Origin: CAYJLC01 sp964370735
GTDB lineage: Bacteria > Bacillota > Clostridia > Oscillospirales > Butyricicoccaceae
Assembly: GCA_964370735.1 (NCBI GenBank)
Contig: CAYJLC010000054.1
Coordinates: forward strand, 1 to 13,630
Direction: 5' to 3'
Length of the DNA: 13,630 nt
The notes below the pieces were generated by a model, which saw only the letters and a program-made list of their open reading frames with translations, was not told the DNA's origin and ran no database searches. The position numbers and the translations under genes were made by a program. This document shows positions 1-5,436 of the stretch, in pieces. The number at the start of each line of letters is the position of its first letter. Position 1 is the stretch's first letter.

Positions 1-130
1 AAAACCAAAATTGCCTGTCGGTGCTACCGACCACCTGACGTGCACGCAATTGCTTCGCAATGGTTTGACTATTATTTTTAGAAAAACCAAAATTGCCTGT
101 CGGCGCTACCGACCACCTGACGAGCACGCA
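1..130. repeat. Two 48-bp direct repeats with internal hairpin
   Basis: Bases 1-48 recur at 83-130 with two mismatches (22 versus 104, 41 versus 123), separated by 34 unrelated bases. Each copy contains a short inverted repeat, GTCGG with CCGAC (17-21/27-31 in copy 1), which in copy 1 extends to GTCGGT/ACCGAC. The first copy starts at the window edge, so the array may continue to the left. No convincing coding sequence is present. The likeliest reading is a dispersed intergenic palindromic repeat family, but its copy number cannot be judged from this window. Confidence 0.7.
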
Positions 131-264
131 TTTGATTAGCAGAGTTTCGACGAAGTTTTCCAGAAAACAAGAAATTTTAAGCTTGCACTTGGGGTGCCTA
201 AAATTTAGGTAAACCCAGTTTTAAAAAATTAAAAACCAAAAATTATAAATAAACAATATAGAAT
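131..264. other. AT-rich intergenic leader upstream of glmM
   Basis: There is no gene here. Bases 192-216 can fold: GGGT (192-195) pairs with ACCC (213-216) around an inner CCTAAA/TTTAGG element (197-209), followed by AGTTTT. This could be a weak terminator for something upstream of the window, or simply the tail of the repeat element. I see no convincing -35/-10 pair for glmM, so glmM may be transcribed from further upstream or from a weak promoter. Confidence 0.35.
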
Positions 265-275
265 GGAGAAAAAAT

Positions 276-1619
276 ATGGGAAAATATTTCGGAACAGACG
301 GAATAAGAGGGGAAGCTAATAAAGATTTAACAGTTCTATTAGCTTATAAAATCGGAGCAGCAGCAGCGCATGTTTTAACACGCGAATGCAATCACAAACC
401 GAAAATTTTAATCGGAAAAGACACACGACTTTCGTCGGATATGCTAGAGGCTGCATTAATTGCTGGTATCACGTCAGCGGGAGCAGATATCGAGCAATTA
501 GGCGTAATTCCTACACCTGCAGTTGCATATTTAACAGTAAAACACAAGGCTGACGCTGGGATTATGATTTCTGCATCACACAATGCATTCCAAGACAATG
601 GAATTAAAATTTTCAGTGCGACTGGTTATAAATTATCAGATAGTATTGAAGAAAAAGTTGAATATTATGTAGAAAATTTTGAAAAAGTGCCTATGCAAAC
701 AGGTGCAAAAATAGGTATTGTTTTAGACCATGACGAAGATCCTTGTGAAGAATATATCGACCATATTGCAGGCTCGGTTGACGGTAGTTTAAAAGGTTTG
801 AGAATTGTTTTTGACTGTGCGAATGGTTCGGCATCTACTACTGCTAGAGATTTATTCAAAAAGCTTAGACTAAACGCTGAAATTTCATTTTCAAGCCCAA
901 ATGGTATCAATATTAACCATAAATGTGGCTCGACATATCTTAAAAACTTAGGTAATACAGTTGTTGCAGGTCAATTTGATGCGGGTATCGCGTTTGATGG
1001 TGATGCCGATAGATGTCTTGTAATCGACAATGAAGGAAATGAAATTGATGGCGACACTTTAATGGCGATTATGGCGACGAAAATGAAGGAAAAAGGTACG
1101 CTTAAAGGTGGTGCATTTGTTGCGACTGTTATGTCAAACAAAGGACTTCATAAGTTTGCACGCGAAAAAGGGTTCGGCATAGAATGTTCGCAAGTGGGCG
1201 ACAGATATGTATTAGAAAAAATGCTTGAAAAGGGCTATAATTTAGGTGGGGAGCAATCAGGACATATCATTTTCCTTGATTATGCAACTACTGGTGATGG
1301 TCAGCTTACAGCAGTTCAATTCCTTAAAATTTTGAAAGATAGTGGTAAAAAAGCATCGGAACTTGGCAAAGAAATTGTACCATTTCCACAAATAATGATA
1401 AATGTAGCCGTTCCGAATGAAATTAAGAAAAATTTATTAGAAATCGAAGAAATTGCACAGTTTATCGAAGAAGAAGAAAAGAAATTAGGCGAAGGAAGAG
1501 TTTTGGTTCGTCCGTCTGGTACGGAAGCGCTAGTTCGTGTTATGGTTGAAGGCGAAGATGAAAATACTGTTTCAAATGTAGCAAAAAGAATAGCTGAATT
1601 TGTCGAAAGCAAAGTTTAA
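276..1619 (+). CDS. glmM: Phosphoglucosamine mutase GlmM
   Basis: GlmM interconverts glucosamine-6-phosphate and glucosamine-1-phosphate, the step before UDP-GlcNAc in peptidoglycan precursor synthesis, in the cytosol. The 447-residue length is typical for the family. Landmarks occur in the expected order: the N-terminal KYFGTDGIRG (3-12), the phosphoserine loop ISASHN with catalytic Ser101, the Mg-binding DGDADR (241-246), the sugar-binding GEQSGH (325-330) and the C-terminal phosphate-binding RPSGTE (412-417). The start is set by GGAG at 265-268, seven bases before the ATG. The gene appears alone: the next gene has its own promoter 80 bp downstream, and no glmS or cdaA is visible. The ASHN loop and this GTDGIRG amino terminus favour GlmM over phosphomannomutase or phosphoglucomutase. 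Confidence 0.97.
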   Translation: MGKYFGTDGIRGEANKDLTVLLAYKIGAAAAHVLTRECNHKPKILIGKDTRLSSDMLEAALIAGITSAGADIEQLGVIPTPAVAYLTVKHKADAGIMISASHNAFQDNGIKIFSATGYKLSDSIEEKVEYYVENFEKVPMQTGAKIGIVLDHDEDPCEEYIDHIAGSVDGSLKGLRIVFDCANGSASTTARDLFKKLRLNAEISFSSPNGININHKCGSTYLKNLGNTVVAGQFDAGIAFDGDADRCLVIDNEGNEIDGDTLMAIMATKMKEKGTLKGGAFVATVMSNKGLHKFAREKGFGIECSQVGDRYVLEKMLEKGYNLGGEQSGHIIFLDYATTGDGQLTAVQFLKILKDSGKKASELGKEIVPFPQIMINVAVPNEIKKNLLEIEEIAQFIEEEEKKLGEGRVLVRPSGTEALVRVMVEGEDENTVSNVAKRIAEFVESKV

Positions 1620-1698
1620 CATATTGTTCAAAAATATTAAATTTTTTTATCGAAAAAACACAAAACTACTTCAAATGAAAAAATTTTTTTAAACATTC

Positions 1699-1727
1699 TT
1701 GACAAAACTGTTAATCTGGTGTATAAT
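1699..1727 (+). promoter_or_regulatory. Sigma-70/SigA consensus promoter for the zinc-ribbon gene
   Basis: TTGACA at 1699-1704 and TATAAT at 1722-1727 are both perfect consensus hexamers, with an optimal 17-base spacer. Transcription would start near 1731-1734, leaving an untranslated leader of about 145 bases before the start codon at 1881. Confidence 0.92.
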
Positions 1728-1730
1728 GGC

Positions 1731-1880
1731 ATTGTGTTTAAAATAGTCGCAAAGTTTAATCTGAGTTTTTTAAGGCAGTTTCGCTAGAATTCATAGGGGA
1801 TTTTATACTTGCATTATTCGGCAAGGGGCAATTAACCTTGCTTGCACAAAACAATTATATCATAAAGTGAGGTTATGGCA
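1731..1880 (+). promoter_or_regulatory. Long 5' leader with hairpin, possible cis-regulatory RNA
   Basis: The leader between the promoter and the zinc-ribbon start codon is about 145 nt. It contains a clear hairpin, GCAAGG (1821-1826) with CCTTGC (1836-1841), about 40 nt before the start codon. It has no T-tract, so it is not a terminator. GAGG at 1869-1872 serves as ribosome binding site. A leader this long on such a short, strongly transcribed gene suggests post-transcriptional control, but I do not recognise a known riboswitch or thermosensor. Confidence 0.4.
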
Positions 1881-2156
1881 ATGTTTGAAGACAAAACATT
1901 AGTATGCTCTGACTGTAGTGGAGATTTTACATTCACAGCAGGAGAGCAAGAATTCTATTCTGAAAGAGGTTTCCAAAACGAACCTAAGCGTTGTAAAAAC
2001 TGCAGAGACACTCGTAAAAACGCTAACCGTACTCCAAGAGAGTATTTTGCGTCAACTTGTGCATCTTGTGGATGCGAAGCGAAAGTTCCTTTCGAGCCAA
2101 AAACAGATCGTCCTGTATACTGCAGCGACTGTTTCGCAAAAATTAAAACAGTTTAA
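1881..2156 (+). CDS. Small double zinc-ribbon protein (CxxC-x17-CxxC type)
   Basis: The protein has 91 residues from the ATG at 1881. I prefer this to the in-frame ATG at 1875, because the GAGG at 1869-1872 lies 8 bases before 1881 but only 2 before 1875, and because family members usually begin MFEDKTLVC or similar. It holds two zinc-ribbon-like modules. The first is Cys9-x2-Cys12 with Cys38-x2-Cys41, matching the 'probable zinc-ribbon' (zf-trcl) family. The second is Cys60-x2-Cys63, 17 residues, then Cys81-x2-Cys84, the CxxC-x17-CxxC arrangement; Cys65 is an extra cysteine. There is no membrane segment or signal peptide. The basic stretch between the modules (about 42-54) suits nucleic-acid contact. 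The molecular function of these proteins is not established. The perfect promoter, long leader and strong terminator make it an independent, probably highly expressed unit. Confidence 0.9.
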   Translation: MFEDKTLVCSDCSGDFTFTAGEQEFYSERGFQNEPKRCKNCRDTRKNANRTPREYFASTCASCGCEAKVPFEPKTDRPVYCSDCFAKIKTV

Positions 2157-2163
2157 TTTTACT

Positions 2164-2193
2164 CTGGTAGCCTAAAAGCTACCAGTTTTTTTT
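2164..2193 (+). terminator. Rho-independent terminator of the zinc-ribbon gene
   Basis: CTGGTAGC (2164-2171) pairs perfectly with GCTACCAG (2178-2185) across a six-base loop. Eight T residues follow (2186-2193). It lies 8 bases after the stop codon. Confidence 0.95.
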
Positions 2194-2215
2194 GAAAAAA
2201 TTTAATTTTACTATG

Positions 2216-2239
2216 TAAGGGCGACTGTTGTCGCCCTTA
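2216..2239 (-). terminator. Hairpin terminator for the minus-strand small protein
   Basis: TAAGGGCGAC (2216-2225) pairs perfectly with GTCGCCCTTA (2230-2239) around a TGTT loop, immediately beyond the stop codon of the minus-strand gene. In the minus-strand direction the following sequence is AT-rich, but its T-run comes only after about 15 bases, so it is a less canonical terminator than its neighbour. Confidence 0.65.
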
Positions 2240-2241
2240 GA

Positions 2242-2430
2242 TTATTTATGACCGATATTTTCTGCCATATCTCCTAATTTATGAAGAGCAGTACCGATAT
2301 TCCCCATATTTGCAACATTTGCTGGGTGCTTTTCGCGTTTTTTCTCTTGTTTGTGCACCATATTCATAGCTGTAACGGCTGATGCAGAAACAACAGCGCC
2401 TGTGATTAATCCACCAATAAATTTATTCAT
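2242..2430 (-). CDS. Small single-span membrane protein, unknown function
   Basis: The protein has 62 residues from the ATG at 2428-2430 (read on the minus strand). An in-frame upstream ATG would add seven residues, but those codons are the ribosome binding site itself: AGGGAGG lies at 2440-2446, nine bases before the chosen start. Residues 4-23 form a glycine/alanine-rich hydrophobic segment (FIGGLITGAVVSASAVTAMN), followed by a basic stretch (HKQEKKREKH) and a polar tail with amphipathic character. This suits a bitopic or anchored protein with its charged part in the cytosol, resembling YtxH-like small proteins in general build only. I do not recognise a family. It is a single-gene unit with its own ribosome site and a terminator hairpin. 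Confidence 0.75.
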   Translation of the reverse strand: MNKFIGGLITGAVVSASAVTAMNMVHKQEKKREKHPANVANMGNIGTALHKLGDMAENIGHK

Positions 2431-2531
2431 TATAAAAAACCTCCCTTTCATAAATATTATTTCCGATTGCTTTTTCTATATGCATTAATAATAATTAATA
2501 TTTTGTTCATAATATATATGCATGCTTTCAG

Positions 2532-2560
2532 TTGACTTATATCGAAATTTATGCTATAAT
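2532..2560 (+). promoter_or_regulatory. Promoter of the pyrimidine operon
   Basis: TTGACT (2532-2537; one mismatch from TTGACA) and a perfect TATAAT (2555-2560) are separated by 17 bases. Transcription should start near 2566-2567, at the sequence AATTTG (2566-2571), giving a leader of about 165 nt before pyrF. This is the only strong promoter I see between here and the terminator at 11949. Confidence 0.92.
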
Positions 2561-2593
2561 AAGGTAATTTGAAATATACAAGGAGGATGTACA

Positions 2594-2662
2594 ATGTTTA
2601 TGAATTTAAAACCTAAACCTAAAGCGTCCTTTTCAACTATATTTTTCAATTTTATAACATAA
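2594..2662 (+). CDS. 22-residue leader peptide of the pyr operon
   Basis: This is a short ORF, MFMNLKPKPKASFS followed by TIFFNFIT, preceded by a near-perfect AAGGAGG (2580-2586) seven bases before the ATG, so it should be well translated. Its second half is written in U-rich codons: 16 of 26 bases at 2630-2655 are T. Its TAA (2660-2662) ends one base before the left arm of the terminator at 2664. A ribosome finishing this ORF would cover that arm and prevent the terminator from forming. This matches translation-coupled attenuation as known for E. coli pyrBI and pyrE, where U-rich tracts make RNA polymerase pause when UTP is low. I infer a regulatory rather than structural role. The peptide has no runs of one amino acid of the kind seen in amino-acid operon leaders. 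Confidence 0.8.
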   Translation: MFMNLKPKPKASFSTIFFNFIT

Positions 2663-2663
2663 A

Positions 2664-2713
2664 ACGTTAACTTATGGTGTTTCTATTGCCATTTTTAGTT
2701 AACGTATTTTTTT
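2664..2713 (+). terminator. Leader terminator (attenuator) before pyrF
   Basis: ACGTTAACT (2664-2672) pairs perfectly with AGTTAACGT (2697-2705). An inner ATGG/CCAT stem (2674-2677/2689-2692) extends it, and A plus seven T (2706-2713) follow. It lies between a strong promoter and pyrF, so it must be read through for pyrF and everything downstream to be expressed, which makes it an attenuator. No PyrR-type binding sequence or competing antiterminator is evident. Confidence 0.88.
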
Positions 2714-2732
2714 AGTATTCAGGAGGTAATTT

Positions 2733-3644
2733 ATGTCAATTAATGTATTAATCAAAAAAATCAAAGAAAAAAACAACCCAACTGTTGCAGGTTTAGACGC
2801 AAGACCAGAGTATATCCCAAATTTTATTCATGACAGGTATAAAAACGAGGAAATTACAAGGGCGCTTTCGCTTGCTATGGTAGATTTCAATAAAGGGTTA
2901 ATCGACGCATTATGTGACATTGTTCCTGCTGTAAAACCTCAAGCTGCTTATTATGAGCTATTAGGTTATGAAGGAGCTAGGGCACTCAAGGAAACTATCG
3001 ACTACGCTCAAAGCAAAGGCATGTATGTTATCGCTGATGTTAAACGTAACGATATCGGATCTACTGCAACAGCTTACGCAGAAGCTTATCTAGGCACTGT
3101 AAAAGCCTTAGGCAGAGAATTTACACCTTTTGGTGCAGATTCAGCTACAATAAACGCTTATTTAGGAACTGATGGCATTAAACCATTTGTTGACGTATGT
3201 AAAACAAATGAAAAATCAGTTTTCGTATTAGTTAAAACTTCAAACCCATCTTCTGGCGAATTCCAAAATAAAATTATGGAAGGCAAGCCAATGTATGAGC
3301 ACGTTTGTGATAAAATCAACGACTGGGGCTCTGATAACATCGGTGAATTTGGTTATCACGAAGTTGGTGCTGTTGTTGGAGCGACTTATCCAGAAGAACA
3401 AAAACGTATAAGAGAATTAATCAAAGGTTCATACTTCCTAGTACCTGGATATGGTGCACAAGGCGCTACTGGTAAAGACATCAAAAACGCGTTTAACGAC
3501 GACGGTTTAGGTGCTATTGTTAACTCGTCAAGAGGAATTATGTGTGCTTGGCAAAAATCTGATAAAGATGGCGCTGATTTTATGGAGAAAGCAAGAGCTG
3601 AAGCTATCAAAATGCGTGATGATATCGTTTCTAATATAAAATAG
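2733..3644 (+). CDS. pyrF: Orotidine 5'-phosphate decarboxylase (subfamily 2)
   Basis: PyrF decarboxylates OMP to UMP, the last step of de novo pyrimidine synthesis. At 303 residues it is the longer 'subfamily 2' form (about 270-310 residues), not the ~230-residue form of Bacillus. It shows the amino-terminal GLDARPEYIP (20-29), the catalytic core DVKRND with Asp102, Lys104 and Asp107 (the D-x-K-x-x-D signature), LVPGYGAQG (236-244) and the phosphate-binding NSSRGI (264-269). AGGAGG at 2721-2726 lies six bases before the ATG. It is the first structural gene after the attenuator. Its stop codon is TAG, while the other intact genes here end in TAA. Confidence 0.96.
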   Translation: MSINVLIKKIKEKNNPTVAGLDARPEYIPNFIHDRYKNEEITRALSLAMVDFNKGLIDALCDIVPAVKPQAAYYELLGYEGARALKETIDYAQSKGMYVIADVKRNDIGSTATAYAEAYLGTVKALGREFTPFGADSATINAYLGTDGIKPFVDVCKTNEKSVFVLVKTSNPSSGEFQNKIMEGKPMYEHVCDKINDWGSDNIGEFGYHEVGAVVGATYPEEQKRIRELIKGSYFLVPGYGAQGATGKDIKNAFNDDGLGAIVNSSRGIMCAWQKSDKDGADFMEKARAEAIKMRDDIVSNIK

Positions 3645-3674
3645 AGGTTATTTATATTAGGTGAGGTGATAAAG

Positions 3675-3821
3675 TTGAGTTTAAAAATTATGATTTTAGG
3701 AATTGCGATTATTTTATTAGGAATTGCGATGTCAACATAGAATTTTTTTGCTTATTTTGGTGGTGGGTTAGGCTTTGTAATTGTCCTTGTAGGATTTATT
3801 ACGAAAGACCATCATAAATAA
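3675..3821 (+). pseudogene. Small two-span membrane protein gene interrupted by in-frame TAG
   Basis: GAGGTGAT (3663-3670) precedes a TTG start at 3675. The frame reads LSLKIMILGIAIILLGIAMST, meets TAG at 3738-3740, then continues in the same frame as NFFAYFGGGLGFVIVLVGFI and TKDHHK to TAA at 3819-3821. Without the TAG the product would be 48 residues: two hydrophobic hairpin segments, a glycine-rich turn and a charged tail, a common design for tiny Clostridia membrane proteins. The coherent second half argues for a recent nonsense change (CAG to TAG would be one base) rather than two unrelated ORFs, because no ribosome site precedes the second half. A sequencing error or natural stop readthrough remain possible. 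Its function is unknown. Confidence 0.6.
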
Positions 3822-3844
3822 AATGCGCATAACACGAGGTGATT

Positions 3845-4342
3845 ATGGAATTACCAACACGAAAACAAATTAGACTACAAAAATATGATTATTCCCAAAA
3901 TGGTGCGTATTTTGTAACGATATGCACGAAAGATAAGCATGAAATATTATCAAAGATAGATGTAGGGGACGGCGTCCTCGACGTCCCGATAATAAAATTA
4001 TCAGATTACGGAATAATTGCCAAGAAACAAATCGAAGAAATGAAATCAATTTATACATATTTGGATATTGATAAATATACCATTATGCCGAATCATATTC
4101 ATTTAATAATTACAATTGATGGGGTTAACGGGACGTCGAGGACGCCGTCCCCTACAAATGCGATTATTCCTAAGTTTGTATCAACATTAAAACGAATGTC
4201 AAATAAAAAAATCGGATTTTCCGTTTGGCAACGTTCATATCACGACCACATAATTCGAAACGAACACGAATATCAAAAAATATGGCAGTACATTGATACC
4301 AACCCTATAAAATGGGAACTGGATAAATACTATACAAATTAA
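3845..4342 (+). CDS. REP-associated tyrosine transposase (RAYT, IS200-like), copy A
   Basis: The protein has 165 residues from the ATG at 3845, just after GAGGTGAT (3836-3843); a GTG at 3839 would overlap that ribosome site. It belongs to the Y1/HUH single-strand DNA transposase superfamily. The opening IRLQKYDYSQNGAYFVTICT matches RAYT-type amino termini. The metal-binding HUH pair is His84-Ile-His86 in MPNHIHLII, and the likely catalytic tyrosine is Tyr149 in WQYIDTNP; the block WQRSYHDHIIRNE is also conserved. Such proteins nick and move REP hairpins. The gene looks intact and sits between pyrF and carA in operon direction with no terminator of its own. Residues 40-48 (VGDGVLDVP) and 96-104 (GTSRTPSPT) are encoded by the two arms of an internal inverted REP pair. 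Confidence 0.9.
   Translation: MELPTRKQIRLQKYDYSQNGAYFVTICTKDKHEILSKIDVGDGVLDVPIIKLSDYGIIAKKQIEEMKSIYTYLDIDKYTIMPNHIHLIITIDGVNGTSRTPSPTNAIIPKFVSTLKRMSNKKIGFSVWQRSYHDHIIRNEHEYQKIWQYIDTNPIKWELDKYYTN
3961..3988 (+). repeat. REP-like element inside RAYT A, left arm
   Basis: This 28-bp unit begins T-GTAG-GGGACGG and ends CGTCCCG. A GTAG foot (3962-3965) is followed by a hairpin GGGACG (3966-3971) with CGTCCC (3982-3987); an alternative inner hairpin is GGAC-GGC-GTCC. A GTAG or GGAG foot next to a hairpin is the known signature of REPs recognised by RAYTs. It is the exact reverse complement of 4129-4156 and is translated in frame. Confidence 0.85.
4129..4156 (-). repeat. REP-like element inside RAYT A, right arm (inverted)
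   Basis: This is an exact 28/28 reverse complement of 3961-3988. The arms are separated by 140 bases and the pair spans 196 bp. The GTAG foot therefore points outward at both ends. In the sense strand this arm encodes GTSRTPSPT, just after the HUH motif. Confidence 0.85.
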
Positions 4343-4359
4343 AGCACAGGAGAATAAAA

Positions 4360-5436
4360 ATGAAAGCTTATTTAAAACTTAAAACAGGCGAAATTTTTTC
4401 TGGTTTCTCTGTTGGAGCAACAGGAAAAAGTATCGGCGAAGTTGTTTTTAACACGTCTATGACAGGTTATGCAGAAGTGCTAACTGACCCATCGTATTTC
4501 GGGCAAATTGTCACTATGACTTACCCTTTAATTGGGAACTACGGTGTTAATATGGAAGACACAGAAAGCACAAAAGCTTGGGTTAAAGGCTTTATAATGC
4601 GTGAATATTGCGAGTTTCCATCGAATTTTAGAAATGAAATGGAACTTGATACTTATCTTAAAAACGAAAACATAATCGGTCTATACGGTATAGACACTAG
4701 ACGTTTAACGAAGATTATTCGTGAACAAGGTGTTGTAAATGGTATTATTTATACAGAAGGTAATGAACCAACTGACGCTGATATGCAAGCAGTTGCTGAA
4801 TACTTAGTAAAAGATGCTGTTTTAAATGTAACAAGAAAAGATGTTAAAAATATTAAACCTGAAAATGCAAAATATAAAGTTGCACTTTTAGACTTAGGAA
4901 CAAAAAACAACATCGAACGCGAACTTGTTGCTCGTGGTTGTGAAGTTGATGTGGTTTCTGGTTTTACAAAACCTTCCGATTTAATCGGAAAATACAACGG
5001 ATTTATGCTGTCAAATGGCCCTGGTGACCCATCTGAAAATGTAGAAATCATTGAAAACATTAAAGAGCTTATTAAATCTAACACTCCGATTTTCGGAATT
5101 TGCTTAGGGCACCAACTACTTTCTCTTGCAATCGGTGCTAAAACTATGAAACTTAAATACGGACATCGTGGTGGAAACCACCCAGTTAAAGACATTGAGC
5201 ACGACAGAACTTATATCACAAGCCAAAACCATGGCTATGCTGTTATCCCAGAATCTGTTGACGAAAATGTTGCGACAGTTTCTCACACAAACTTAAACGA
5301 CTCAACTGTTGAGGGATTAAAACACAAAAACTATCCTGTGTTCTCGGTTCAATATCACCCAGAGGCATGCCCGGGACCTATGGATTCTGTATACTTATTC
5401 GATAACTTTGTAAAATTAATGGAGGAAAACAAGTAA
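4360..5436 (+). CDS. carA: Carbamoyl-phosphate synthase small (glutaminase) subunit
   Basis: CarA hydrolyses glutamine and passes ammonia to CarB for carbamoyl phosphate synthesis. The length, 358 residues, is normal. The amino-terminal small-chain domain covers about 1-130 (GEVVFNTSMTGYAE at 26-39; YGIDTRRLT at 109-117). The class I glutamine amidotransferase domain covers about 172-355: SNGPGDP (218-224), the nucleophile Cys248 in GICLGHQ, and the His333/Glu335 pair in QYHPEACPGP complete the catalytic triad. AGGAG at 4348-4352 lies seven bases before the ATG. The stop overlaps the carB start as TAATG (5434-5438), indicating translational coupling. In this pyrimidine operon it is the pyrimidine-linked CPSase (pyrAA in Bacillus naming); whether it also serves arginine synthesis cannot be told here. 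Confidence 0.97.
   Translation: MKAYLKLKTGEIFSGFSVGATGKSIGEVVFNTSMTGYAEVLTDPSYFGQIVTMTYPLIGNYGVNMEDTESTKAWVKGFIMREYCEFPSNFRNEMELDTYLKNENIIGLYGIDTRRLTKIIREQGVVNGIIYTEGNEPTDADMQAVAEYLVKDAVLNVTRKDVKNIKPENAKYKVALLDLGTKNNIERELVARGCEVDVVSGFTKPSDLIGKYNGFMLSNGPGDPSENVEIIENIKELIKSNTPIFGICLGHQLLSLAIGAKTMKLKYGHRGGNHPVKDIEHDRTYITSQNHGYAVIPESVDENVATVSHTNLNDSTVEGLKHKNYPVFSVQYHPEACPGPMDSVYLFDNFVKLMEENK

Noticed and set aside
1..130. Possible CRISPR array (48-bp repeats, 34-bp spacer)
   Set aside because: Only two units are visible, they carry two mismatches, no third unit appears where the period predicts one, and no cas gene is in the window. Because copy 1 touches the edge this is not fully excluded, but a dispersed palindromic repeat fits better.
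1918..2175. 85-residue plus-strand ORF overlapping the zinc-ribbon gene
   Set aside because: It is an alternative frame of the zinc-ribbon gene without its own ribosome site or any recognisable motif; the cysteine spacing clearly identifies the real frame.
2242..2451. 69-residue version of the minus-strand small protein
   Set aside because: The extra seven codons coincide with the AGGGAGG ribosome binding site, so the start at 2430 is correct.
2594..2732. PyrR-binding attenuator upstream of pyrF
   Set aside because: I looked for the conserved PyrR anti-antiterminator loop sequence in the leader and found none; the leader is too short and too AT-rich for the usual three-hairpin arrangement.
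3642..3740. TAG reassigned to an amino acid, fusing pyrF to the small membrane ORF
   Set aside because: The two are in the same frame, but pyrF ends at the length expected for its family and a perfect ribosome site with its own start precedes the small ORF. Two TAG codons are not enough to claim recoding.
4749..5195. 148-residue minus-strand ORF inside carA
   Set aside because: It is the antisense shadow of a well-conserved carA domain, with no ribosome site and serine/proline-rich composition typical of antisense frames.
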